Shown here: piece after piece, positions 30,140 through 39,772 of the stretch
How the letters are laid out: each line of letters starts with the position of its first letter
Numbering within the stretch: position 1 is the stretch's first letter
Origin: Gracilaria caudata
Taxonomy: Eukaryota > Rhodophyta > Florideophyceae > Gracilariales > Gracilariaceae
Direction: 5' to 3'
Assembly: GCA_030374735.1 (NCBI GenBank)
Contig: JASCIV010000113.1
Span: 1,643 to 44,848, forward strand
Length of the DNA stretch: 43,206 bases
Notes under the pieces: model-generated
The model's database searches: none
Told to the model about the DNA's origin: nothing
Seen by the model: only the letters and a program-made list of their open reading frames with translations
Position numbers and translations under genes: made by a program

Positions 30140-32320
30140 AGCACGACGGTTCGACATGAGGCGAAGGTGGATGGGTGTAACTTAACAGAAGGATATGAAT
30201 AATACTTAACGTTTCGTCGATTAACCGGTAGTCGATAGCTTTCTAAGAGGTGTAGTTTTAAATAACACATTAAAAGAATCGAAGAATGACTGATTGCGAA
30301 TTGCGTTTTTTTTCCTTACACTTTGGTCTTCGCACGGCGCTTCCACACAATCGTTTATGTCCTGAAAGGGATTGCAGACGCAGACAAGCGAAGTGCATCC
30401 CGTAGTTTTATCAGTCATTTTGTGTCAACTTCAGAATTTCAAATGGTCTAGCATCCTTTGGAAATTGGAAGTTGGAATTTTGGTCAGGTCTTGTCACACC
30501 GAGATCCGAGTCAAACTTTCGCGTACAAGGGTACGACGGTACTCGTAGAGGCTGAGAATCCTCTCGAAACTACAATGGCAGTCTACCCACTCATCGGACT
30601 TCCATCAAGCTGTAAACTGTAACAGTTTACGGAAATGAGAGCACGAAACGCCTATAGTCACGGAACTAAGTCTTGTTCAAGTACGTAACGTGTGCAGGTA
30701 CGTAACGTGTACATGCGGCCAATACCACCTTGTTACCACGGGTCTGTGTCCAATCAAGTCGCACCGCCACACGCGCCGTTTCACTTCCCCAAGCATGACG
30801 TTATCAGAAATCATGTGCTGATTGGCCAAGCATGCATGAAAGCGCATATGCTCAAAACTCGGTAGAGGTCCAAACAAACACAAATTTGTTAGTTGCTGCT
30901 CCACTGCAGGCATGCTTTGACTATCATTTAGAGAAGAATTAAATCTTCAACGAAGAAACCAATATTTTTCCTGATAGGCCACTTCTCTCATAGATCGTGG
31001 CGACTACAATCTTAGTATTTGTTATTGGCAACAAATAAAGGTTCCTATGCTGTTTCAGTCGCCCGTAGGAGTTCTGTTATGACAACGACAAAAGAAAAAC
31101 GTTCTGAAAGGCTTTCAGAGAATTTTCGAATGACGAAATAGAGGACGAGATGTTCTAAGTTTCTGACTTTTCCGAAAGCAGCAATAAGAGCTTCAAAAGT
31201 GTCCTTTCTCCAACTAAAATGTTCGGGCTGCTGTAGCACTCTCGAAACTGGACGAAACACGGACCATCCTTTTAAAAGGCCCCACTATATAACACTTTTA
31301 GATTTACTCTCGGTAACGCTATGTGATTGTGCGCTTAGTGAGCCTTCCAGTTCCACTGTATTGCGGCTTATAAGAAGGAACAAAGCTCTGGTCGATTTTT
31401 AATGTTTCTAGAACACACATGTATGCACAAATCTCCAACACAATGCCATAAAGCAATCTGTTGGAGCATCACCACATTTCGAAATGCTTCTCTCTCTCCA
31501 TGGAAGATAATATGAGGACTCAAATTCTGCTTGAAGTGACAGGTCGTAATTAAGCGACACCACGTGATTTACCTTTCCCGAATCGGAGAACAGAAACTGT
31601 TGTGCAGTTATCAGTATTATTATGACCAAAATGTGCTATGGATACAGCGGAAATGAGAGCCCCTTACGCGAATATTGATGAAGTCGACTACATTGTCGTA
31701 AAATCAAGGATCTTATTTGGATCTTGTAACCGATGTTGATGCTGTTTACGTGGCCATGAAAATGAACAATACACTTTCGCAGGAATCATCTCGCCGCGTT
31801 GAGGTTAGATTGGGAAAGCTCAGATCGCACAAATAAGATGCTGGCCGGCCAGAGAAGATCACAAAACGTGCAATATGTGTAGTATAAGGCTCTCGTCGGT
31901 AGTGGGTTGGACAGTGGCCGTTGTTTCCATGCCCCAATTTGTGTCAAAAATAGAACCAAAATATTCCACCCGACGTGGGCGACGCGAAGGGGTGTATATG
32001 AAGCGTGTTCGGGCCCATCGCCGAACTGGCTGCTTGGCCTACATTGATCTCAGTGCCGGCCTTTCAAGGACTGATTGGCCAGCGTTTAATCCACAGCTCA
32101 GAAAAATCCCATCCTGAGTTGGGTTTAAAAATTGTTGTGACTTACTTTCTTGTTGTCTCAATTGTCATACTTTTTATCCGTGGACAGAAACAACCACATG
32201 CACTTTGGAGGAGGCACCTTCGTGCAAGAAAGCATGATGCTTTAATTCTGTACTTCAAGTTCGAAACGCGTTAAATGTTGCCCCTCCATACGTCATTCGC
32301 ACTCGGTAAGAGCTCTATAA
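30140..32320. other. Intergenic between family members 1 and 2
   Basis: No supported gene in about 2.2 kb. Short open frames (31045-31260, 31408-31629, 31875-32117) lack recognisable content. From about 32323 the family promoter homology begins. Confidence 0.45.
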
Positions 32321-32322
32321 CG

Positions 32323-33051
32323 CCTGAGTACAACACGCGAATGCAGTCAGCAGACAAGAGGATCTTAAATGTATGGTACGCACGCCATGAAAGGAAGCTC
32401 CGCAACAAGGAACTTTGGGTTATTGTCCAATCGGTGAGGCACAGCAATGCTGCCCCTGTCGAGACGTTTAAAACAGGATAACATTAGCTCAGCGGGCTCT
32501 AGCATTAATGCTTTCAAAATTCTTTTAACCTGTTAGACCACGTAGTCATAAAATGACAAGAATAATATTTCCGGAGGGGCAGCTTAGCTGCCCGCCCATG
32601 CTGCCGTTTCTATTGTTGGGAAGCTCAGCGTTAGCATTCGAAATCGTAACAGAATAATAAGAAGGTTATCGGAACCATTTACCCGCTTCATCACATGGTT
32701 GTTGTAGACCTCCCAATATATTTATGACGACACGGACGCTCATTACTTACCCAAAAACGTAGTAAAGCATGGGTTGTGCAATGCAATTTTATTGTGCAAT
32801 GCTATTATGTAACGTGTAACGAGAGATCAATTGCGGGCACAATTTCGGTGATGAGCTCAACGTTGTTCTACAGTTTCCATAAGCCACCTGAACGCGGTCC
32901 AAATCGACGCCTCGCAGCAATACATGGAGAAACCTCTGATTTCGTCAACCAAAACTACAGTGCAATTGTTTCAGAGTCAGGCGCTAACACTGCAATGCAA
33001 TTGAAGGCAATCCAGAAAGCTCCACGCTCGAACTGTATTTAAGCGTTGGGG
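32323..33051 (+). promoter_or_regulatory. Upstream region of Gly-rich gene 2, paralogous to that of gene 1
   Basis: CTGAGTACAACACGCGAATGCAG at 32325 onward matches the sequence at 29100; GGTACGCACGCCATGA matches at 29141; CCAAT box at 32427-32431; GCATGGGTTGTGCAATGC at 32767-32784; TACATGGAGAAACCTCT at 32921-32937; core box at 33033-33051. The order and rough spacing are the same as in gene 1. Confidence 0.65.
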
Positions 33052-33145
33052 GGGCAACCCGGGAAAAGAGAAGGTGTTCTCTCCCTCCATTGCACATCAA
33101 CATCAACATCGACAACGGCTAACTGGAACGCAACTGACCACCAAC

Positions 33146-33463
33146 ATGAAGACATACTTGGCAACTGTTCTCCTTTTCGCTATTTGTATCGCACTGACAT
33201 CTAGCGCCGCCGTACAGCGCATGCAAGTACCGCTGCTGATGCGCCAAGGAAACGGAGGCGGCAACGGTGGGCAAGGAGGAAACGGAGGAGGTAGAGGTGG
33301 AAATGGAGGAAGAGGCAATCGTAGAGGGCAGAGTGATGACGGTGCCGCAGGTCAAGCTGGTGGAAGTCTTCCCCACAATGAACAGAGGAGACCGACGGTT
33401 GATCGCCCTGGGCTCGATGGGCTGCGTGGGTTCAGCAGGATGAGTAGGACGAGGGGGCTTTGA
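33146..33463 (+). CDS. Small secreted Gly-rich protein, family member 2
   Basis: 105 residues from ATG 33146 (the frame extends upstream only to a TTG). Signal peptide MKTYLATVLLFAICIALTSSA, motif LLMRQGNGGGNGG, Gly/Arg/Asn-rich middle, then HNEQRRPTVDRPGLDGLRGFSRMSRTRGL. The tail differs from member 3 by few residues. The 5' leader starts with several CATCAACATC-type repeats shared with member 3. Intron-free. Confidence 0.82.
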   Translation: MKTYLATVLLFAICIALTSSAAVQRMQVPLLMRQGNGGGNGGQGGNGGGRGGNGGRGNRRGQSDDGAAGQAGGSLPHNEQRRPTVDRPGLDGLRGFSRMSRTRGL

Positions 33464-34150
33464 TGTTTCGGCTAAGGGTGGACCGTGGGAACGTTAACAA
33501 AATATGATTAGTGGTTTAGTGTCATCGACTGCCTCGTAGTCACTACATTGCTAAAAGTAATCTGTGATAAGATGTGGATTTGACATTTTGCTTTGGGGTT
33601 CCTCAATCCAAAGTTGAATTGAACATCCACAATTTGTCCGCTTTGGGGAATAAACTGCAGACGGAACGGTTTGTCAAACTTTACATTGCATTCTGAATGG
33701 GAAGAGCTTGAATGCCTCGTAATTATTAGTGAACACGGAGTATCGGAGACTCCTGCATTGATCATCCCTTTTCATGAGCATTTCTTGCAGGAAAAGAATC
33801 ACTCCATGACATGCTACATGTCAGAAAGCGAGGATGAAGGATTCTCAAAAGTGTTTTGGAGTTATGCTATCAGAGCGGCACATAACACTATTTCAAAATC
33901 CATTTTGACATCCAAGTCGGGTTTACCCTCGTAAAAGAAATCAGTTATGTACCCAATTATGAAACTTTCTGTCATTTTACAGAACATGATGTTTGGGGAG
34001 GGCTTCTTAACTGAAGAACACTCGAGAAGCTTGAAGAGGCACAATGCGAGTGCTAAATTGATCACCTACCCCCAGTCTCGGTTATCAGTGTTTCAACCGA
34101 TAGTTGTTCACACGCCAGTGTGAATTGGCTACCCAGTTATCGATTTCTAC
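33464..34150. other. Intergenic
   Basis: No supported gene; the frames at 33671-33934 (+) and 33862-34065 (-) have no recognisable content. Family upstream homology resumes at about 34160. Confidence 0.45.
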
Positions 34151-34159
34151 GAAGCAAAG

Positions 34160-34917
34160 ATCAGAGGTCAAGGCAGCAGATAACGCTCAACTCAGCGACA
34201 CCGCAAAGAAAATGAGTAATGGTTTATATGTGCGCTTGCAAGTCAGAAACAAGCCAGGGCAACGTTATAGACAACGGCAGAGGATGTTTTGAATGGTGGT
34301 TGGTGCTTCAACAAACCAAATATAGAGCAAGAGTAACGAACATGTGGTAACTACGCAAGTCACAAAACGGTCCCCGTTTCTCGGCTCGTGGGCAACAAGC
34401 CAAGTGAGGATGTTGTCCAATTGGTGCATCACAGCAATGCTGTGGGTGGCGGATACGCTGAAGCCAATGATAGCATTAAAACAGGCGTGGATGCATGTTG
34501 GAACGCGTGGACATATTTGTGGAGCACCGATTACTGAAAGCTTTTTCGTTAGCACTCGAAATCGTATCAGAAAAACATGAATATTATACGGTACAACGAT
34601 ACCCCCATCGCCAGATGGGTTTTGTTGCTCTTCCCTTTTGTCGGAGCAACATGGACACTCAATCGTTACCCAAAACCGTAGTAAGGCATGGGTTGTGCAA
34701 TGCTCTTGTGCAACAACAGTTCAGTTGCGAGCACAGTTTTGTTGGAGAGCTTGGTCTTGTCCTACAGTTTCCAGAAGCCCACAAGAAAGCGGTCCAAATC
34801 GGCGCCCCTCAGCATTACATGGAGAAACCTCTAATTTGCTCGTCATCTCTACAACCAAACCCCAGTTGAAGGTAATCAAGAACGCTCCACGCTTGAGCTG
34901 TACTTAAGCGTTGAGGG
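34160..34917 (+). promoter_or_regulatory. Upstream region of Gly-rich gene 3, paralogous to that of gene 1
   Basis: Contains the CTCAACTCAGCGACACC block (34177 onward), GGGCAACAAGC near 34390, CCAAT box at 34417-34421 followed by CACAGCAATGCTG, GCATGGGTTGTGCAATGC at 34686-34703, TACATGGAGAAACCTCT at 34816-34832 and the core box at 34899-34917. Confidence 0.65.
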
Positions 34918-35023
34918 ACAGGCAGAAGAACAGAGAAGACACAATCTCGCTCCATTGAACATCAACATCAATTTCAGCCTCAACATCAACATCCCGCAAT
35001 TTGCAACACCTCTGACCAACAAT

Positions 35024-35341
35024 ATGAAGACATGCTTGGCAACTGTTCTCCTTTTCGCTTTTTGTATCGCACTGACCTCAGGTGCTCCCATACAGCGCAG
35101 GCAAGTGCCGAAGCTGATGCGCCAGGGTGGCCGAGGCGGCGACGGTGAAGGAAGAAAGGAGGTAGGAGGTAGAGGTGGAAAGGGAGGAATAGGCACTGCT
35201 GAACAGCAAACAGCTAATGGTGCCGATGGCCAAGATGGTGAAAGTGATCCCCACTATGAACAGAGGAGACCGACGGTTGACCGTCCTGGACTGGATGGGC
35301 TGCGTGGGTTCAACAGGATGAGTACGACCAGGGTGCTCTGA
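35024..35341 (+). CDS. Small secreted Gly-rich protein, family member 3
   Basis: 105 residues from ATG 35024; upstream ATT/CTG codons in the open frame are not taken as starts. Signal peptide MKTCLATVLLFAFCIALTSGA, motif KLMRQGGRGGDGEGR, a shorter Gly-rich middle with more Lys and Glu, then YEQRRPTVDRPGLDGLRGFNRMSTTRVL. Closest to member 2. Only about 1.9 kb separates the two, consistent with tandem duplication of gene plus promoter. Confidence 0.82.
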   Translation: MKTCLATVLLFAFCIALTSGAPIQRRQVPKLMRQGGRGGDGEGRKEVGGRGGKGGIGTAEQQTANGADGQDGESDPHYEQRRPTVDRPGLDGLRGFNRMSTTRVL

Positions 35342-35970
35342 ACCATGTTGGTCATGCTGGAACCGAGGATTGACGTTGGTAACCTAACATATGGATAATT
35401 ACAATGCTTTTGTTCGTAAGGGATACATCTAAAAAACACATGAAAAGAAGCGAAGAATGACTGAGCAGTTCATTGCGTTATTATTTAACTCTTGTTTGGT
35501 TTTCACACACCATCTCCCTTCGACTTCATCGTACACAATGCTGCCTGTGTTGGACGCGGCGCGCATCCATTTCGCAATGTCGCTCTCGTCTCTTCTTCTT
35601 TATTGCCACTTTTGTGAAATAGCATGAATCCAGCCCAGTAGGAGCTTTGCTATAACCAGCTATTATGGTGTTTTCGATGTCGTAAATGTTGAGCTTTTCA
35701 AAGAAAATTGATGTTCTTGGGCCTTTAATTTGACTGGATGAATGATAATTTAGCTATGCCTATACACGTGTTCCAGGTATGACAACGGGCATGCTAGTAT
35801 GCGTGTAAGAGTATTCAACGTAGTTGAATGGGTTTAATCGATTTACAAATGAAAGTTGCTACCTGTACTATTGAATGACGTGGACACGTCTGAAGCCAAA
35901 TGACTAACTAAATTCTTCATTTTTGTATTTGTCAGTGCGCTAATTTGCCACTTTTTGGAGAGTCGGTCAT
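35342..35970. other. Intergenic
   Basis: 3' flank of member 3 and leader of the relic at 35975. No supported gene. Confidence 0.45.
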
Positions 35971-35974
35971 CTGG

Positions 35975-36109
35975 CCTGGTGAAACTGAAGGAAATGGAAG
36001 CGACGGAAGCGGTGATGCTGCAAATGCGGACAAAAGCCTTCCGAGCATAAAGAGAATGAACAGAAGGAAACGATTGTTCACTGTCCGTCCTGAGCTGGAT
36101 CGCCGCTGA
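35975..36109 (+). pseudogene. Relic of a Gly-rich family gene
   Basis: The frame reads GETEGNGSDGSGDAANAD, then LPSIKRMNRRKRLFTVRPELDRR and TGA. It matches the C-terminal halves of members 1-3 (GNGGSGNADQQTADGADG..., EQRRPTVDRPGLDGLRG), and the DNA around the ATGAACAGAAGG..CGTCCTGAGCTGGAT segment is clearly alignable with members 2 and 3. Signal peptide and MRQGG motif are not found upstream, and the tail after the RPxLD position is lost. A decayed fifth copy lying in the same orientation between members 3 and 4. Confidence 0.6.
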
Positions 36110-37705
36110 TGATGCAGCGCACAAAAGCTTACGGTGATGGGGAAGGTGAGAAGGTCAGGGAAGTGCCAATTAAAGAGGATGGACAAAAGCTTTCTAAACA
36201 CGATATCTCTGGGCAGCGTATCCTGTTGTCATTTTCATTCTCATCGAAAACGCCCGCGAATGTGCCAACACAGCTGGCATCTCAGGAACATATATTCTAG
36301 GCCTTTTGAAGTTTGGAGTTGTGTTGACGTCAACAGGCGTTGGGGACGCAGAAACTTTGCAGCATCTCGATTTGTAAGATTTAAGCAGCATTATCGGGCC
36401 AACCTCCAGGACCGTTGTTAGAGCTTTCTCTTTTGTGGAGGGGGCTTATAGGAAAGCTAAGAGTGAAGCATTAATGTTGTATCGAAGTGCCCGTACCCTA
36501 CTAGCATTGCTATGTTGTACTTTTTCTTTTCTCCTACACATGCTCTCTATCTTGTTTACGGATCGGGAAGTGTAGGGTGCACAACCCATGCACCACTCCC
36601 AAAACTGTGCTTCTCCGCAAGGTGGGGCCTTACGATTTCAAAAAGCTGTGGAAGGATCAGCGCTTTCAAAATGGGTGTGGGAGAGCTAAAGATTCGTCAC
36701 AACACGACGCTGGGTGCCTGATTAGGCACCCTAATCTAAATGAGTAGTGACGGACCTCTTATCCGCAATCCCGGATGCAAAACAAACCTTTCTCCTAGAA
36801 ATTTCAATGTCGTCGTCTGCTGCTTGCGTAAGGAAAGTCATTAGTTCCGAGCCGTCGAATGCCCAGCTACAAGCACCCATACGTAATAAGGCATCTATCG
36901 GACATTGAAGATGTGTAGATCTGTAGCTTAGTTTTGAGTTCGGTTGCGTATGTATTTGACGGCGGTTCCAAATGCAGCTCCGTTCAGGGCCTCGATGCCT
37001 GGCTGTTTTTGTTCCATCACATCAAGGAAGTCAGAATAGGCTCTCCATTTCAGTTCTCGAGAAACATATGGGTTTGTCGTCGGAACCATGATGCTGAGAA
37101 GGTAGTACGAGAGCCATCAAGGCCAGCTGTCACAAAAACAGTTCTGAAGGATGAGAGTCGAGTCGAGAAAGAACGTAGAGCTCTATATGAAGCAAACTAT
37201 CTTACACTCCAGTTGTCACTCTGTAATGTTGTACTCAGCAACAAGCAAGTAAACATTACCCTTCGTGGACAAAAGAGAACGCATCCCCGAACGAGGTTTC
37301 TCTATTTATACCTTCGAAGGTACCTTCGTGCTACTCGTAGATTGGCTCTCGTTAGCCTTCAACTTCTCACGACTCTCCCTGGTCGCAAATCCAATTGAGC
37401 CGGAGGCACTATGACACTCAACTCGCAAGTAACCACCAATTTCGTCCTTGTTGACGATCATGGGCTTTGATTCTGTCCCACTGGGAGATAACTCCATACA
37501 ATTCGGAAAACGAAAGCTCAACCAGAAGTTTTTACGTCTGGACAGTTCTACTTGATACTGTACCACCCGTGATCGTGCTGAGATTGACTTACCTTTGAGA
37601 AATCGCTTTCGAGCTGTATGCAAACAGAATGAGTGGAATACTTTGATTTTGATGAGAACTTGACGCTAGATATAGAGCGCCTCATGGCTAAGCACAATTA
37701 CATAT
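36110..37705. other. Intergenic, one unsupported open frame
   Basis: The plus-strand frame 36934-37398 is open for 154 codons but starts with TTG and contains no motif I can assign; the segment VAYVFDGGSK near its start faintly resembles an RNase H strand but nothing follows that supports it. The rest is unremarkable. Confidence 0.35.
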
Positions 37706-37712
37706 GTTCGCT

Positions 37713-37808
37713 GACAGGCTCTAAAGAAATGGAGCTTGCTCTGTCTGTCTGAAATGGAGCTTGCTCTGTCTGTCTGACAGAGCTAGCTCCATTTCTGAAG
37801 AGCCTGTG
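37713..37808. repeat. Foldback element with internal 25-bp tandem repeat
   Basis: GAAATGGAGCTTGCTCTGTC.. is repeated exactly at 37726-37750 and 37751-37775, and its inverted copy (GACAGAGCTAGCTCCATTTC, one mismatch) follows at 37776-37795. Flanking ACAGGCTCT (37714-37722) and AGAGCCTGT (37800-37808) extend the inverted repeat. The element can fold in two registers. Confidence 0.8.
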
Positions 37809-38094
37809 AACAAAGTCCGACACTCGTTTTACGGCTGCTGTTCTCAATTGATCTCTTTCGAAAACTCGTGGCGTAAGTATAGTATCTTGGGGTAGAAACC
37901 CTTGATCACAGCGGCACCGCATGGCAAGCAGCGTAAACGATAGTCGGAATAAGTGTCAAACGAGAGAATATCTGAGCAGAAGCCTGCCAATGAGTGGTCT
38001 CCAGAGCTTCGCAGAAAAGATTAAAGTTTAGTAAGGCTTATGGATCTCGTGAGCAGATACAAGTGTATGATGGTAGCGTTCGCTACTCGTTCGG

Positions 38095-38618
38095 CGAAGG
38101 TGGCTCTCCGTTGGGCAACAAGCTACGTGGCACTACAGCTTGGTTCTGTCCAATCGCAGTAATGCATTGCGGATGGGTGGATACCGTTCTGAAGATTCGG
38201 GCCATCGGATTCGTACCGTATTCACTGAAAGCCTTTGAATACTGTGGATGGCGGTGGTCCGAACGTGGGAGTCATTTGGAAGGAGCGCGATTGTTGGAAT
38301 CTGAGAGTGAGCAGATTGCTCACCCGCAGATTCCAACAATCGAATTATTACCACGATATCGTTCCAGCGTCTTCCTTGGTGCCTAGTAGAGTGAATGCCC
38401 TTTGCACGGCGTCCTGGACTCATGAGACTCGAGCGAACGGCTCCACGGGCAAATCTGTAGGAACATAAAAAGTCATGGGTCATGCATTATAATGCCCAGG
38501 TGTAACCAGTTACATTTGTACTTACACCCTTGATTGGTAGTCATCGCCCCGCTCCGTGTGCGGCCGCGCTGCCATACAGCTCCATAGGCACAACGGAGCA
38601 CTACGTGGAGAAACCTTT
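38095..38618 (+). promoter_or_regulatory. Upstream region of Gly-rich gene 4, diverged family promoter
   Basis: GGGCAACAAGC at about 38113 followed by TCTGTCCAATCGCAGTAATGC (CCAAT at 38150-38154) corresponds to the CCAAT block of the other members. TACGTGGAGAAACCTTT at 38602-38618 corresponds to their TACATGGAGAAACCTCT box. The core TTAAG box is not found. A 55-nt hairpin (38288-38342) lies between the two blocks and has no counterpart in the other copies. Confidence 0.5.
38288..38342. repeat. 55-nt near-perfect hairpin
   Basis: Arms CGATTGTTGGAATCTG (38288-38303) and CAGATTCCAACAATCG (38327-38342) pair over 16 bp; after a 3x3 internal loop (aga/ccg), GTGAGCA and TGCTCAC pair over 7 bp around a 3-nt loop (gat). 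Like the hairpin at 5193, it has a symmetrical 3x3 internal loop. It lies about 550 bp above Gly-rich gene 4. Confidence 0.85.
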
Positions 38619-38896
38619 GATTTCGGCGTGAAAACTGGAACCACGACGCAGATGAAGGTAACATACAACGCCCATGAGCATCAACCGCCCTCAAAGGTTG
38701 ATGGGCGAGAGTCACGGATCATCTAGGCTCTCAGCTCTACGTCAGTATACCGCAACTTGGCATTCAGTCCTTCAATCAGCCACTCTTCCCCCTCATTGGA
38801 ATCTAATACTCAGAGAAGCTAGCAATCGCACTGTAACGTGTATCGAATTTGTATTCTGAAACAACTTGGAAGCTCGATCTTGTTTGCACCTGGAAG

Positions 38897-39772
38897 ATGA
38901 AGATATACTCCGGAACTGCTCTATTTGTCGCCCTTTTGATCGTAGCGACCTCTAGTGCCCCTATCAAAAACGAACAACTCCCCATGGTGATGCGTCAGGG
39001 TGGTAGAGGCGGCGCCGGTGGTCGAGGACGTCAGGGAGGAAGGGGCGGAAGAGGGGGAAACGGCGGCGTTGGACGACCCGGCGGTCGGGGTGGCGCAGGT
39101 GGTTCCGCTACACGTGGGGGTATTGCTGGCGATGGCGGTGATGGCGGAGATGGCGGATTCGGAGCCCGCGGTGGGAATGGAGGAGCTGGTGGCATTGCTT
39201 CCACGCCAGGATCAGCTGGTGGAGATGGAGGAGATGGTGGCGATGGTGGATTTGGCGCCCGCGGTGGGAGTGGAGGAGCTGGTGGTAATGGTTCCACGCC
39301 TGGATCAGCCGGTGGAGATGGGGGAGATGGCGGCGATGGTGGATTTGGCGCCCGCGGTGGGAATGGAGGAGCTGGTGGTAGTGGTTCTACGCCTGGACCA
39401 GCCGGTGGAGATGGAGGAGATGGCGGCGGTGGTGGATTTGGCTCCCGCGGTGGGAATGGAGGAGCTGGCGGTAGTTCTTCCACGCCGGGATCGACAGGTG
39501 GAGATGGGGGAGATGGTGGCGATGGTGGATTTCTGGGGGACGGAGGCAGGGGCGGCAGAGGCGGCACTGGTGACGTGGCTGGCGGCAGCGGCGGCAACGG
39601 AGGAAATGGTGGTAGAGGTGGGAGGGGTGGAGAGGGAGGCATCGCAGGAGAAGCGCTGTCGGTTACCGACAGTGAAAGAAGGAGACGGATAAATGAGCTC
39701 CTGGGACTGGATGGGCTTCGTGGGCAGGACGGGCGCTCTTCGAGGCTTCGAAGCTTCCTACTTGGGCGGTGA
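38897..39772 (+). CDS. Secreted Gly-rich protein, family member 4 (expanded)
   Basis: 291 residues from ATG 38897; the frame extends upstream only to a TTG. It begins with MKIYSGTALFVALLIVATSSA, a signal peptide like those of members 1-3, then PIKNEQLPMVMRQGGRGGAGGRG with the family motif. The middle is greatly enlarged by four 31-residue units (GARGGNGGAGGxxSTPGSAGG, then GD-GGD-GGD-GGF) and further GGRGG runs. The tail RINELLGLDGLRGQDGRSSRLRSFLLGR keeps the GLDGLRG core but not the RPGL/RMSRT flanks. The repeated Gly-Gly-X pattern would favour an extended or polyglycine-like structure. An extracellular matrix role is likely but inferred. The minus-strand Pro-rich open frame (39031-39795) is its antisense shadow. 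Confidence 0.82.
   Translation: MKIYSGTALFVALLIVATSSAPIKNEQLPMVMRQGGRGGAGGRGRQGGRGGRGGNGGVGRPGGRGGAGGSATRGGIAGDGGDGGDGGFGARGGNGGAGGIASTPGSAGGDGGDGGDGGFGARGGSGGAGGNGSTPGSAGGDGGDGGDGGFGARGGNGGAGGSGSTPGPAGGDGGDGGGGGFGSRGGNGGAGGSSSTPGSTGGDGGDGGDGGFLGDGGRGGRGGTGDVAGGSGGNGGNGGRGGRGGEGGIAGEALSVTDSERRRRINELLGLDGLRGQDGRSSRLRSFLLGR
39161..39532 (+). repeat. 93-bp coding minisatellite, four units
   Basis: Units start at 39161, 39254, 39347 and 39440, each 93 bp (31 codons), inside Gly-rich gene 4. The period keeps the reading frame. Differences are mostly at the third base or in the ST-P-G region (IASTPG, NGSTPG, SGSTPG, SSSTPG). Confidence 0.9.

Noticed and set aside
36934..37398. 154-codon plus-strand frame with a faint RNase H-like start
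   Set aside because: It begins with TTG, has no catalytic Glu or second Asp block and no neighbouring retroelement sequence.
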